Positions 1-12,662 of a DNA stretch of 64,000 nt are shown here, in pieces. The notes beneath the pieces were generated by a model. That model worked only from the letters and a program-made list of their open reading frames with translations. It was not told where the DNA came from and ran no database searches. Each line of letters opens with the position of its first letter. Within the stretch, counting starts at the first letter, position 1. Source of the DNA: Petrosia ficiformis (lineage: Eukaryota > Porifera > Demospongiae > Haplosclerida > Petrosiidae); NCBI GenBank assembly GCA_947044365.1, contig OX345636.1, positions 60,453,537-60,517,536 of the forward strand. Direction: 5' to 3'. Both the position numbers and the translations under genes were made by a program.

Positions 1-288
1 GTCTACTGTATATTCATTATTATTGATAATATCTAAATGATGAAGTATATGTGTCTATGTGTGTATAACATACTTGTTTGTCTAATTGAACCACTCCCCT
101 GATTCATAAATAGTGAAGTCAAGTATGGATTTGACATGATTTTATTATACACATGTGATAAGTATTTGTATATGTATAGTATCTATTGATATTATTATGA
201 ATAACATTTACCAGTGAAACTATTAATTATTACTAGTTTGTGTAGTGTTTATTACATGTACATGTATTGTTGTTATTTCATTATACAG

Positions 289-384
289 AAATGGAGTTTA
301 CTGCATCAAGCAACTGCTTGTAATAAAGTCAGTATAGTAGACCTGATTATAAAACATAGATGTGACGTGAACATACTAGATCGT
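289..384 (+). CDS. Ankyrin-repeat gene, internal exon 1 of the window
   Basis: This 96-nt exon is preceded by a T-rich tract ending ttatacag and followed by gtaagt. It reads in phase 0 at both ends as a 32-residue ankyrin repeat. The helix-1 signature is KWSLLHQATACNK, where WSLLH stands for the family TPLH, and helix 2 is VDLIIKHRCDVN. ANK repeats are helix-turn-helix protein-interaction modules. The repeat is one residue short of the usual 33 and has Ser-Leu in place of Thr-Pro, so it may be an edge repeat. The reading frame joins cleanly to the exon at 10337. The protein's overall function cannot be told because both gene ends are outside the window. Confidence 0.75.
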
Positions 385-1186
385 GTAAGTGATTATATAT
401 TATTTGTTATACACATGTAATATAATGGTTATAATATACAATTGAATACAATCATTAAGGTTACGGTACATATATACCAAAATCTGACCGTATTTATTTA
501 AATGTAATATTAGAATAATATTTCAACTGACCAATGGCTGATGCTAGCACTATATACATGTAGTTATAAATCAAAAATAAGTTCATCCAATACATATTTT
601 GATGTGATCTCCAGGTAAATATTTTCTATAAAGCTATAGCTACATGTAGGCCATCATGTGACATTTTTATTTAGCTAAACATTCAAGAGAAGCAGCAAAT
701 CATGATTATTCATGATTTGTATCTCGTAACCTTAATGACAAAAGTTTCCAAACAAACTTTAACTATTAATTCAGTCAGTCAATCAGTTCACAAACTTAAA
801 ACTAATATTAAACTTTATGGTTTCATTTGTTACTTGAAAGTTTATAAAAATAATGTATACATGTTATTACAGGATTTCCTTAAATTAGTCTCCTCTCCAG
901 ACTCCATAGTGCAAAATAGTCTGGCCAACATTCCTGTCACATGTAGTGACATAGCCAATCAGATCCCTCAGTTTATTAATTGATTACATGACTTTTTTAA
1001 TTCAAAAATGTCATATTAAAACCTGTAATAAACAAATCTGTAACAAAGGTTGTGAAGCATCCCAGATACCAGCCTTCTACTATCATCTGGAGAGTATGAT
1101 TTAATTCAAGTAACAAACTTATAGATTGAAATATTTGTTATACAAGTACAAGTAGGTTGAGTTAATCATGTGACAGTCACCTGATT
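384..1186. other. Start of ANK intron 1, no gene seen
   Basis: AT-rich intron sequence. The part from about 880 to 1110 is a diverged copy of a repeat also found near 7600-7800, 28000 and 45600 (words such as ccaacattcct and ctcagtttattaattgat). Short open frames here have no recognisable protein and are not conserved between the repeat copies. Confidence 0.5.
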
Positions 1187-1456
1187 AGGCTCGCCCCACA
1201 ATGTTACAGCACTCTTATAGTATGACACTATTTACAGATAGTCACATTCCCAGAATGCCATTCCCACTGTAGAACAAAACATTCCACAATGGTTGGCACA
1301 ACGATGTCCTAATCATGTGACAGTCACCTAATTAGGACATCGTTGTGCCAACCATTGTGGAATGTTTTGTTCTACAGTGGGAATGGCATTCTGGGAATGT
1401 GACTATATGTAAATAGTGTCATACTATAAGAGTGCTGTAACATTGTGGGGCGAGCC
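1187..1456. mobile_element. Foldback (long hairpin) element
   Basis: Two arms of about 127 bp (1187-1313 and 1330-1456) are almost perfect inverted repeats of each other, with a spacer of about 16 bp. Each arm begins with aggctcgccccacaatg at its outer end, and I see one mismatch (tacagat against tacatat). The spacer taatcatgtgacagtcacct is nearly identical to the sequence just left of arm 1 (1163-1182), so the element looks like an inverted duplication of a unit plus its border. No coding capacity. It is probably a non-autonomous DNA transposon, and its RNA would form a long hairpin. Confidence 0.85.
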
Positions 1457-2230
1457 TGATAGCAAATTGTTCAGATAATTTCTGAGTATGCTGCTAAATA
1501 GAATACATGTATGTGGTATTATGTACGACATATACACATGTACATGTACATATAGAAGGATTTCAGTACCAACTCCCTAGTGTGGGAGTCACTCATGCTT
1601 ACCCCAATTATTAGATAGTATTTATACTTGTAACCCCATCATAACAACAGTTACAAGTATTACTAAACACATGTATTATAAACATGTATATTAGTGATCA
1701 TATGATTATATGTATAGTAAACTAGTAGTTGATATAATCTCACAAGTTAATAGATTGTCTTGTACTGATATAATCAGCTTTTTCCTTCTTTATGCAGTAC
1801 TTGTACATGTAGTTTATAAAGTGTCAAATATAATGTCAATTGAAATGTATTGTAGCCATTTATTCCAGGCCATCCATTTTTAATTTCGTAAAACATTATT
1901 GGTTACAATTGTGGTTATACAATCTACACCCACTTGATTTGAAAGTGTTATGATGGACAATGTTTCTTTTGTATCTGGTTCTTGTATGAGCTTATCAAAA
2001 ACACTGATGTTCAATATATTGTATTATCAGTACCTGACATTATTAAGTTGACATACTATCACAGTGTACTTTGTGAGTGAAGTACACTGTACTTCAAATG
2101 TACTACACCATATTTCACATAAGTACTATGCTATCACATACAAATGTAATGGGAATTAACACACAACTATGATTACAGTACAATGTAGTACAACTATATA
2201 TTATTATACTAATTAGGAGTGCAGTTGACT
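1457..2230. other. Intronic stretch without a gene
   Basis: AT-rich sequence with short TACATGTA runs. The part from 1560 to 1860 has diverged relatives near 17150 and 54030-54660 (word caactccctagtgt). No splice-bounded coding segment was found on either strand. Confidence 0.5.
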
Positions 2231-2284
2231 ATCACCTTATTAAAGTGTAGCTCCCATCATAGTATGTAAACTTAATTAAGTCAG

Positions 2285-2590
2285 GTACTACATGTACATG
2301 TATACATGTTGATATTATAATACCTCTAGTATACATGTATGTACATGTACATGTGGTATGTATAATACATGTATGTACATGTACATAAAAATGATGTTCA
2401 CGTGCATTGTACATGTAGTATGTTACATGTACATGTATTATACATTTACATGTACATACTTGTACGTGTACTGTAATTAATACACATGTACATGTGTACA
2501 TACTATAGTATGTACATGTACGTATACTGTACATGTACTTCTTCACTATACTTATTACACCTACATGTACATACATGTACAATAATACAT
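2285..2590. repeat. TACATGTA palindromic minisatellite
   Basis: Dense irregular runs of acatgtacatgta separated by short tracts. The same type of array occurs at 13925-14300, 22410-22590, 28375-28920, 40255-40445 and 45955-46470. The unit is self-complementary, so open frames rich in Tyr, Met, His, Val, Cys and Thr appear on both strands. These are artefacts of composition. Confidence 0.85.
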
Positions 2591-2806
2591 GTTAATACTA
2601 TATAATCTGTACTCAAAATTAAATGTGGGAAAACATTGGCCACACCCACCATTAATTAATTAAACACTAATGCAAAATCTACAGACTCAGAGAATTCTAA
2701 AACTTTCATAAATGCTTTTGAAACATTTCTAAGATGTTCATGCATGTCCTATTACTTGACTGTCTATTACTATCCCATGTCTGAGTTCACCTAACTACAT
2801 GTTACA

Positions 2807-2969
2807 TGCCTTGCTTTGGCAAAAAAATTAAATACCACTTCCTCATAACAACCGTACATAAGTATATATAGCTAGAGTAAAGGCAAAACACAAAGAAGCA
2901 ATACTTACATGTATGCATGTATGGTTGTTATATGGAAGTGGAATTTAATTTTGTTCCCAAAGCAAGGCA
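2807..2969. mobile_element. MITE with ~50-bp inverted repeats, copy 1
   Basis: The left arm starts tgccttgctttggca and continues through attaaataccacttcctcataacaacc in two parts. The right arm is its inverse, ending with caaagcaaggca. The loop is about 60 bp and there is no coding capacity. A full copy is at 40655-40818. A copy at 22801 has lost its right arm. Confidence 0.8.
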
Positions 2970-3025
2970 CCATCCCAATCTTGTTCCTGTGCTTTTTTGG
3001 TTTATATATAATTTTATTATTATAT

Positions 3026-3233
3026 CAGTGTTTTTGAAAAGGCACCATTGACCCAAAGAGCTTGTTAATTCTTTAGCACTGCACAGTTCTCTCTTTGAGC
3101 CACATGGTGCAATTAATTATGATTACATTGTCACTAACAGCTTTGTTAACTGGCTCAAGATGTTTCCAATGGCATAACACTCTAACCATTGTTGAGCCAA
3201 TTTGGCACAAGCTTCAAACTTATCAAACCCTCT
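3026..3233. mobile_element. hAT-like MITE (CAG..TTTTTGATAAG family), diverged copy
   Basis: Relative of the well-preserved elements at 38263-38486 and 62176-62399. It keeps internal words such as accattgacccaaagagctt and gttgagccaatttgg, but its right end is degraded. Other copies are at 22950-23125 and 40863-41080. Confidence 0.65.
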
Positions 3234-4403
3234 AATCCCCACATACTTTTAAAAAATGTTTTTATTATATAATCACAGTATAATAATTATTATTATTGTC
3301 AATTATTGTCTCAATTATTTTCTTATCAGTTCTGCACTGTGAGTGCATTCATTAAAATAGTAAGGCCCTTAATTAATCCTTAGACAACTGTTGTTGAATA
3401 TATGAGACATTTGGTACCATATTGCATTTATGATCATGATATAGCATTCCAAGTGTCATGTTTGTCCTCAGTAGCAAGTCCTTATTAAATTAGAGAAAAT
3501 CATGACAACTATTTGAGCTGAAAATGGACTGACAAGGATTTTTAATGGATATCTCCATTTGTTCAGCATTCATACTTAGGTTTTCATGCATTTGAGAGGG
3601 TAGGTAGAATATTTGTATTTATACATGTATCTTCTTGAATGAACGTATGTACATGTACATGTATATTCTGGTACATGTAGATGGTGTCAGGCTGTTAGCA
3701 CCATCAAGATAGGAGACAAAATGACGGATGTAATACATTAAATATCCTCTATCTATTTTAGTATATTGTACATGTCAGTACAATGTCTCCATAAGTTACA
3801 TGTACTGTACAACCTCTTAGAAGCAGTGCACATGGTAAATTTGAAAATATTTTCAGTCACTATTGATTTCATAGGCATAGCCAGACCTTTAAGATTGGGT
3901 GGGCCTGGTAAAGCATACATTGTAGATCGGCACGCAAAGCATGCCAAAACATTTTAGCGTTAATAAATTCATGATAAGCGTGGTCTACCATTCGTGGCCA
4001 GGCAGACAAGTGGAGTGGGAGCTAGTTCAATTGACCCTAGCTGAATCTGCCATTGCATGCTGGTTCCATCATCTTTAATACACATGTACATCACTATATA
4101 CTTGAGAGCATTCAAACTCTGTGATGATCTTCGAGTATACGTATACGAGTGATTTTCACCTACACATGTATGAATAATTAATGAGAAAAGTCCCAACTCA
4201 ACACGAACGGACTTTAGTCGCCGTTTTTTTCAACTGCGCATTCATATACCATATCGATATAAACAAATGTTATATCATATCGTATCGTGGCTTATTACAT
4301 GTATATCGTGATATGTCGATATATCGATATATCGATATATCGTGGGAGCACTATCACAAATATACATGTACATGCCCCAAATAATTATTATGGCCCGTAT
4401 GGC

Positions 4404-4880
4404 CATCCCTATAATTGCTTTCCACGGGGTTTAATGTATATATATATATATTTATATATATTCTTGTGTCACTTGCGCGACTATGCGTTGTATACGTAGT
4501 TAAGGAAGTTGCATCATTCCCGGGGGGCTCAGTCAATTAATGGGCGTGGCGTGTAAAAGAACGCGCGTTTGAGCTACAGACCAGCCAGGAAAGGATGTAA
4601 AACTGCTAATAACTGTTGTATATAGCAGAGAAACAGTATAGATATTATCCAAGAATCTTTAACAAGTAAGTATGATAAGTTGTTAAGTTTCAGACACGAG
4701 GAAGTCATCATTTAGAACCTTGAAGGAGTACCTCAGTCAGTTCATCAGACATCTGTGTATTTAGACTGCAATTAGGCTTACACTTACGTCTTCAGGCCCC
4801 AGGAGTACACAGAAAGGTAGAGACACTAGTGCCATCAGCAATGCTTAATACATAGTCATCACAAAGCAAATATAGGGATG
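4404..4880. mobile_element. MITE with CATCCCTAT termini, copy 1
   Basis: The left end is catccctataattgcttt and the right end is aaagcaaatatagggatg, making terminal inverted repeats of about 18 bp. The interior carries a GC-richer patch with cccgggg and gcgtggcg (about 4515-4575) and an AT run. The same family lies in the opposite orientation at 36655-37088, 37108-37634, 60598-61031 and 61051-61554. Other members are at 52259-52660 and 11451-11800, and a fragment is at about 8885-9150. No transposase frame was seen. Confidence 0.75.
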
Positions 4881-5202
4881 TTTTTTTCTCTATATACACT
4901 TGTTATTAATATAAAATTATATTATATCATAGACAATTGATTAATAATAACTTACTACTTGACTTTAATGATATCTGTCAGCCATCTTGAAGATCGTGTA
5001 GACACTTGATAATAATAAATACATGTATGTGCTTATGAAGGCATCTTCATCTATGTATATATTGGCAGTTATCATTGTAATATAATGTTATAGGTATGTA
5101 CATGTACATGTATCTATGAATAATGTAATATTGTAATTCTTGTAGACTTATTGTGTCTGTTAGTCCTGATTTTATAATGCAGTCTGTTACTATTCTTAAA
5201 AG

Positions 5203-5490
5203 TAGGGCTAGGAATCTCCTGAGATTCTGAAATCGATTATCAAATTGATTGATAATCAATTAAAATCAGTAGATGTAATTAGACCAATTAAGTACATTAA
5301 TACAGGAAAATCCCCCATTTGATGATAAGGGTTCCTACGTATCACCTACATATTGTACATTACTTGATATCACATGCTTGAAAAGTATATCTTCTGGAAT
5401 AATTAGCATAATTGATATCACAGACTTATAATCGATAATCAGAAGAATTTTCAATATCGATTGATTAATTGATTAATCATCCCAGTCCTA
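5203..5490. mobile_element. hAT-type MITE with 8-bp TSD
   Basis: The ends are tagggctaggaatc and the inverted ..atcccagtccta. The element is flanked by the exact 8-bp direct duplication cttaaaag (5195-5202 and 5491-5498), the hAT-superfamily signature. The 288-bp interior is rich in attgatt words and non-coding. Related copies are at 12353-12631 and, partly, at 29812-30000. Confidence 0.85.
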
Positions 5491-5509
5491 CTTAAAAGTC
5501 TATTTATAG

Positions 5510-8060
5510 TAACATCATTTGTTTTATATAAATTATAAGTATTGGTATTTTGTAATCTTACTGATCTGTCCATTCAACAATAAACTGTTAACACTACAAT
5601 TTAATGGGTTCTGTCTTCATGTAACCATTGTGGGATTATGTCATCATTATAATTATCATAACATTATTCTTTACAGTATCATTGTTAGTATTGGGTGTGG
5701 TTTTATATTTTATAGAATCAAACGTGTTTCTATTTATAGTAGTGAATGGTTACATGAACAAACTGTCAGTTAATATCTCATTTATAATGTATAATGTATA
5801 GATTGTCATTTTACCATGCCATCTATCTGAATTAAAGACGTCTTCTATAATCAGGAAATATTCACTAGTCCTAATGGTGTCTTCATTATGTATATTCCAT
5901 TGTATATTGTGTTATATTTGGTGTTTATTATGTTAATAATTACGCAATATATGTTAGTTGAATTAGGAACTGATAGGCACATTGATTTAAAAAGTGGCAC
6001 TCTAGCTTTGTAATGATATTCATAACTTTAATTAATTTTTAAAAACATATTTCAATTACATGACAGCATAGTTTCCCCAGTATATATAGTATTGCATATC
6101 GCTGCCAAAAATATTGTGATACGATATATTTGAAATAACTACATGTAGGTGTTAGCACTGAGCAGTTATATAATTCCATGGTGATGGTGGTAGGTTGCAT
6201 TATTGAGATTTAAAAGGCTGTTTCACAGTGACATATATACATGTACATGTATATCCAATAAGGTTGTGTACTGGCAGTCTCTTATGCTATTCTCTTCACA
6301 ATTGAATGCTATACAGGTGTTTTCTACTCGGTCGCTAACAAATGCAGCCCAGAAGAATTTGAGATGCTCAGCGCTATCTCTCTCTGTATGCTTATAATAT
6401 TATAATTATGTAGCTCTGACTTCAAGTAGTCTTGTTGTAGGTCTTCTCCTCATGATGTCATATCTCTTCAATGAGATTCACACGTATGTATTTTTACAGG
6501 TGTATTTTTATTATGATCGATAATATAAAAAGCATACCGTACATGTAAATACACAATGTAAAGAGAATATAAATTATTATCGTCAATAATATAAAATGCA
6601 TTTACAGACAAACACACTTGACTTATTAGGTTAAGGTCACTAATGCTCACAATAATAGTAGTATTTATAATATATTTATATTTCATTAATCATGTGTGAA
6701 TAGAATACTTTGAAATGGCTATATTTAGTTTCAGCTATTAAACAATTCTGTTTGTTTAATTCACTATGTACACGTGTATATGAATAAAATAATAGAGTCA
6801 AATTATATTTTCACATGTGACCTATACTTTCAAATGAAATAAGTAATGAATCTGTATAGGTGAGTATATCCTATTGTCACTATAAAACTATCATCATATC
6901 ACAGAATCCTTGACTTGTTACTACAAATGCAATCAAAATGTGGAAGGCTACATCACTTGAATGATAAAATGATAGATTTTCATAGCTTAATTAATAGTTT
7001 TTACAAAGCAGCTGACTATTAATATAACATGTTCATGTAGTTTGGTGGTTACAGTATTACTTGCTTATCCATGTGTACTGTAATAAACTATTACTGTAGA
7101 GTGTAGAATCATTTTTGGTATATGTACATCTAATATGTACTATAGTAAGAATATGACCTATAGTATTAACATGTATCTATTATACATGTATGTAGATACA
7201 ACAAAGATTTGTACTGATGGGATTTCATTAAAATTATAAGTCAAACTTGTAAATTGTAATGGAATAATTTCATTACTTATTTCATTACTTATTTCATTAC
7301 TCCCATTACAATATATAAGTTTGATCACATGACTGTGTGTATTCAAAAATGTCACATCTAAATCCTGCAATAAAACAAACTGTAACAAAGGCTATATAGC
7401 ATCCCAGATACACATGTATATATCATCCTTTTACAACCTTCTAATCTAATCAAACTTGTTTGGTCATGTGACTAACTTGTTGAAATATTTGACAGAAATT
7501 ATGTAATAATAGAAAAGAAATTAATAATAGATTATATAATTATTACATGCATGCATATATAATTTATATAAATGAATATCAGCGCATTGTCCCCCCTTGC
7601 CATCTTCTGGCCAACATTCCTACTACAGTGACGTTTATTATCTCGATCTTGTAATGTCCAATCTGATTGCTCAGTTTATTAATTGATCATATGACTTGGT
7701 ATATTCCAAAAATGGCATATCAAAATTAAATAACAAGCTATAGCGAGGGCTGTAAAGTGTCCTGGATGCCAACCTTCTACCATCATCTGGAGACTGTGAT
7801 TCACCACGGTAATAACAAAGATTCAAATACATGTCAATCAGGTGACAGTCACCTGATGCATCAGGAATGTTCACCCAAGTTACCAGACTGTGTTTCGCCG
7901 TGGTGCATGTCAGTCTGTAGACGAGACTAGCCACCATTGGAGACTGTGCTTCACCACAGATGTGACATACATAGATTAGAATATTTGTAATACACATAGG
8001 TGGAGTGAATCAGGTGACTGATTATGACATCACTGATGATGCGCGCAGCTGTTAACTTGC
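5510..8060. repeat. Duplicated block A, copy 1
   Basis: About 2.5 kb that recurs at 25800-28370 and 43420-45940 with only small indels. It contains the decayed membrane-protein frame (5645-6013) and a stretch at about 6480-6720 that is essentially identical in all three copies. In copies 2 and 3 the repeat continues leftward and rightward into further shared sequence. In this copy it stops at gatgatgcgcgcagctg and joins a different block. Confidence 0.85.
5645..6013 (+). pseudogene. Decayed hydrophobic membrane-protein frame, copy 1
   Basis: Not a recognised family. The frame reads LLVLGVVLYFIESNVFLFIV, then an in-frame stop, then a shifted segment ending PLYIVLYLVFIMLIITQYM followed by LVELGTDRHIDLKSGTLAL and a stop. 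The two hydrophobic stretches would be membrane segments. Copies at 9449, 25955 and 43560 keep the same C-terminal frame and stop. The frame looks like a fragment of a membrane-protein gene carried in the duplicated block. Confidence 0.45.
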
Positions 8061-8064
8061 GCCT

Positions 8065-9430
8065 AATCGGCACTGTTTCAACTGTTAATTGTAGAACTCC
8101 AGCATTTCTCATAATGGCACTGTGGTCAGTGTTAATATTGTAGATGTATAGTTGTGGTTATACCACATGCTGTATGTAAACTACACTTGACAGGTGTGGT
8201 GTAACTAGTAGTTGTGTGAAGACAAGCTAACTAATGTTGGGTTGTTGTAACTTGTTGCAAAGCAAAAAGTGGTTATTTGGACAAGTGGACAAGTGTTAAT
8301 TTCTAGTCCTAAGTGAAATATCAATTTAGATACAATTGTTTCTAAATTAATATAATTACTACATGTCATGTGATATTGTAATTTGAAAACAATGGGATCA
8401 AAATGTACCTTGAAATGTCACGTGGAAATCACATACATGTAACAGTATTACATAAGGAATCACAACCCACTTAGTTTATCTTAAACTACTTGTACGTATT
8501 ATATAATTTATAGTGAGTGTACTGTATACTGTAGCTGTTTTTATTCATGCTAAGAGAAAAACTGTTCCATTACCGCGCGATTGTGGTCAATTGAAGAACA
8601 CGTAAATATATATATGATTTATAACAGAACACAAACCATACATTATTGTAATACTGATAGATACAGTACATCAACCCACGAAAATAATTTTATGACTGAT
8701 TTCTGGTGAACCCCAGTGTTTTACTATGGTGGATATTTTATAAGTGTGACCTTGATGTTTTTATTGTCCTTCTAACCAGCCAGTAACAGTAACTAAATTA
8801 TCTACCATCATTTCAATGCAATTTTCAAATGTTCAGTTTCTACACATGTATACATCAAACGGTACAAAGTAATACATGTATATATAATTATGTTTGTGGC
8901 CACTTATGCAATTATGTGTTGTATACGTAGTTAAAGAAGTTACGTCTTTCCAGGTACTCAAGCGCTCGGTCAATTAATAGGTGTGGCATGTAAAAGAACA
9001 TGCGCTTGAGCTCTACAGACCAGCAGAAAAAAAGCTGTGTAGCTTACTTAGGAACTGGAACTAATAGCTAGCTATTCTTTCTAAATATATTCCTAAAGTT
9101 CTACAAGGTCCTTTAAAAGATACACAGAGTAGATAATCAAAATAATAATTATAATAGGCTGATGTGTTTCAGGCACGATAAAAGTGTATGAAACGTTTTA
9201 CCCAAGTCATTTCAGTGGGTGTGGTCAGTTATTTTATGTTCTTAACTAAGTTGTTATATATTCTAGTAAAGAAGTAAAGAGAATTTAGTTGAATCAGCTG
9301 TACTTTCAAATCATAGGCTATTGTTGTTAATTCAGTTTCATCAGTCAAAGATTTGTGGACAAGCAGTGCATGATTTCATTCCGGGGCCCTACTTTTCAAT
9401 CTAATTCATTATCTTATCAATACAATGAAA
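8065..9430. repeat. Duplicated block B, copy 1
   Basis: This block matches 51450-52930. It runs from ctgtttcaactgttaattgtag through a partial CATCCCTAT-family MITE (about 8885-9150) to cattccggggccctacttttc. No conserved protein frame is shared by both copies. The block edges coincide with junctions to other duplicated blocks. Confidence 0.8.
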
Positions 9431-9448
9431 CTTTCATAATGTGGATGT

Positions 9449-9566
9449 TCCATTGTATATTGTGTTATATTTGGTGTTTATTATGTTAATAATTACACAA
9501 TGTATGTTAGTTGAATTAGGAACTGATAGGCACATTGATTTCAAAGATGGCACTCTAGCATTGTAA
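9449..9566 (+). pseudogene. Decayed membrane-protein frame, copy 2 (3' end only)
   Basis: Only the C-terminal part is present: VDVPLYIVLYLVFIMLII, TQCM, LVELGTDRHIDFKDGTLAL, stop. It begins abruptly after a junction (..ctttcataat then gtggatgttcc). The extra residues TQC correspond to a 9-bp in-frame indel relative to the copy at 26160. Confidence 0.4.
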
Positions 9567-9649
9567 TGATAGTATTTGTAATTTTATTATGTTACAAAAA
9601 CTTTGCGATCGCATAAACTGATATTTAGAAGTGCTTTTTAGGTTAATTT

Positions 9650-10080
9650 TCATTGTTATCCAATCTTTATATGTCAAATCACAAAGAACTGGATAATCAT
9701 TTTCTTAGGTTAATTGCTTTGGAGCGTAATGGATCACATACAACTGAAACTAGACGTAATGCTTACCTTCAATTGAACTACAAACTGTTCAGTTCACTTT
9801 TTCTACTTACATGTAGTTTTGTATTGTCATTATAGTGACAATTGCCACTACAAGCAGTGGAATTCCCACTCTCTGTAGCAACATCTGGACAAAATGGTTA
9901 GAACAAATGATGGACAGATACTTCCACTGTGAAATATGGAGGTCATATGTTGTACACATGTACGATATATTAAAACAGAGCAATATGTACCAAAATTCTC
10001 CTATACATTTTAGCTTCATTAGTCTTGTTATATGTAAGAGAACAAACATTCCAGTAATCAAATATTTGTGATGTAAAATG
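9650..10080. repeat. Dispersed repeat with aattcccactct inverted words
   Basis: Related to 12960-13210 and 30060-30470 (shared words aaatcacaaagagctggataatcaaactcttaggt and gtggaattcccactct, each seen in shorter pieces). Long open frames differ between the copies, so I treat this as a non-coding transposon remnant. The piece at 10207-10275 next to it belongs to the repeat also seen at 7192, 27485 and 45045. Confidence 0.5.
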
Positions 10081-10336
10081 TGTAAAGTAATGAATAACAG
10101 TAAGTACTGTTAATTATTGAAATATGTATCCGTTAGATCACCATCTTAAATTTAGACTCTTTTTTGTAATCTCTGCTAGTCAAAGTGTACACTACCACAT
10201 TTCTTAGCTACATGTACATACAACAAAGATTTGTACTGATGGGATTTCATTAAAATTATAAGTCAAACTTGTAAATTATATTGTAAATTATTATATGAAT
10301 TATTTAATCTGTTGTATTTTCTTATATATTCTTTAG

Positions 10337-10426
10337 GATCATCAGACTCCGCTATTTTTTTGTCGATCTTTTGAAGCTACACAGTTACTATTGGACAAAG
10401 GGGCTCGAGTGGAGCATAAGGATCGG
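10337..10426 (+). CDS. Ankyrin-repeat gene, internal exon 2 of the window
   Basis: This 90-nt exon lies between ..ttctttag and gtgagt and is phase 0 at both ends. It encodes a 30-residue ankyrin repeat: DHQTPLFFCRSFEATQ then LLLDKGARVEHKDR. TPL and LLLDKGARV are canonical, but the His of TPLH is replaced by Phe and helix 1 is about three residues short. Its flanks are unrelated to those of exons 3-5, so it does not belong to the recent triplication. It follows the exon at 289 in frame. Confidence 0.85.
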
Positions 10427-10444
10427 GTGAGTATATTATTATAG

Positions 10445-10597
10445 ATGTTAAATATGGTTCAGTATGATAATTATGATGATAGAACATATAAATTATGTGA
10501 GTGTATAATTATACATGTAGATGTTAAAATATGGTTCAGTATGATAATTATGATGATAGAACATATAAATTATGTGAGTGTATAATTATACATGTAG
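10445..10597. repeat. Tandem duplication of ~76 bp just after ANK exon 2
   Basis: The segment from gatgttaaatatggttcag to ttatacatgtag occurs twice in tandem, with a single-base difference, beginning 18 bp downstream of the splice donor. Confidence 0.85.
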
Positions 10598-10599
10598 AT

Positions 10600-12300
10600 G
10601 TTAAATTTAATATTATTACAATGATTTCATAGAAAGGTTTTGATTAAGCAATTCCTAAACACACATACCATATACTGTATAGCAGGAATTATTGTGATTG
10701 AAATAGGAAATATTGGACAATTTTGAATCCACACACGGAACCAGTGTGAATGTGATTTAGTATCTACATTTCTACAGTACCTCCAGCTACTGTGTTAGTG
10801 AAAGCTAGCTAGTTATTTTAAGCAGGTAAGTCTAGAGAAAAAGTTACTTTTAAAAATTGTGTGATAGCCAGATTGAAGTGGTCTGTTCTCACACATTAGT
10901 AAAGCTACGTAAGTTAATTATATTTAATGTACTCTATAGCTATTAACAAGGTGTTGGAATATCTTTGAGAGTTTTCCAGTTACGCAGGTTTCTCTGAATC
11001 TGTAGAATATTAAATTTGCTGCATTTAACATTTTCAATATGCATATTTTAGCAGACTTGCCTTTATGTATGTAATTTCCTCACTACATGTAGTTGCCAAT
11101 AATTTCCTCTATACAGTATCAAGATGGTTGAACAGGTATTCATTTTGGTGGATCATGCATTACTCAGAATTAGTTTAGTCTTATTAACTATTTCCACTAT
11201 TATATTATCATCATATTAAAAAAGGAAAAGGATCAATGTTTGTATAATAACTGTCTTAAAACAAGAATGAGACTTTGTATATAGTATATAATATATAGCC
11301 CCTCTGCCTCCCTGTTTTCTCCCCTATTCATACATGTACTTTTTACTTGTATATGATTATCTTATCACTTTAAAAGCAAAGCAGTTTATTATATTAAAAA
11401 TATCAAACATAACACCAATTGAAATATACAAATATTATGGCCTGTAGGGCAATCCCTATGATTTCTTTCCGCGAGGTTTAATGCATATAAATTATTTTAT
11501 AATTATGTTTGTGTAACATATATAACTATGTGTTGTATACATAGTTGTGTCATTCTGGGTGTCTCGGTCAATTAAGAAAGACTAGCAGAAAGAAAGCAGC
11601 TTGTAGCTTACATAGAAACTGGTACTAATAGCTATTCTACCTGAAATATATTCATAAAGTTCTATAAGATCTTTTAAAAAGTAAGAAGAGTAGATAATGA
11701 AAATAATAACTATAATAGGCTGTTGTGTTTCAAACATGAGAAAGTCAGCCATGATTACTGAATGCTGGATACCACAAAGCAATAATAATTGTAAGGATAC
11801 TTTTATTTCCATAATTATACATGTATCTTGTTTCCCAGTCCATCTTACAGATAGGGTACTACATAATTATCTAAACAATTGACTATAAATGAATAATATT
11901 GCCTGGGCCATGACCCAGGCTAGCCCTGTGCTTGCTACACCTATGATAGATTTCTCATCAATCCTTGTAGTGACTAACTTTCTAAAATAAGGACACCTTG
12001 CTATTATGTAAAGCAGTCACGAATATACATGCCCCAAATAATTTTTATTAATATAAAATTATATGATATCATGGACAATTGATTAATAATAACTTACTAC
12101 TTGACAATTATCTACTTTAATGATATCTGTCCGCCATCTTGAAGATCGTATAGACACTTGATAATAATAAATACATGTACATGTATGTGCTTATGAAGGC
12201 ATCTTCATCTACGTATATATTGGCAGTTATCATTGTAATAGAATATTATAGCTATGTACATGTACATGTATATATGAATAATGTAATATTGTAATTCTTG
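10600..12300. other. Intronic stretch with a CATCCCTAT-family fragment
   Basis: AT-rich intron. The part at 11451-11800 is a diverged CATCCCTAT-family MITE (aatccctatgatttctttccgcg at the left, caaagcaataataattg at the right). The part at 12030-12350 repeats 4900-5200. No coding exon was found. Confidence 0.5.
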
Positions 12301-12352
12301 TAGACTTATTGTGTCTGTTAGTCCTGATGCATTCTGTTACTATTCTTAAAAG

Positions 12353-12631
12353 TAGGGCTGGAAATCAGTTGAGATTCTGAAATGGATTATCAAATTGATT
12401 GATAATCAATGGAAGTAATTAAGCCAATTAAGTAAATTAATACAGGAATCTCCTCCCATTTGATGATTAAAAAGGTTTCCCGTAACTTACATATTGTACA
12501 TTACTTGATATCACATGCTTGAAAAGTATATCTTCTGGCATAATTAGCATAATTGATATCACAGACTTATAATTGATAATCAGAAGAATTTTCAATATCG
12601 ATTGATTAATAGATTAATCATCCCAGTCCTA
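12353..12631. mobile_element. hAT-type MITE, second copy of the TAGGGCTGG family
   Basis: Paralogue of 5203-5490 within a shared flanking block. The left flank keeps cttaaaag (12345-12352). On the right the duplication follows after a 5-bp intervening catgt, so small rearrangement has occurred. Confidence 0.75.
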
Positions 12632-12662
12632 CATGTACTTAAAAGTCTATTTATAGTAACAT

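Noticed and set aside
2232..2582. 116-residue - strand frame rich in Tyr, Met, His, Val and Cys
   Set aside because: It is produced by the TACATGTA repeat. Similar frames appear in every such array on both strands.
4240..4350. Runs of atatcgatatatcgat that resemble binding-site clusters
   Set aside because: This is simple-sequence palindromic repeat. Nothing ties it to a regulator.
7671..7997. 108-residue - strand frame
   Set aside because: It lies in duplicated block A, and the sister copies at 28000 and 45600 break the frame, so no coding constraint is visible.
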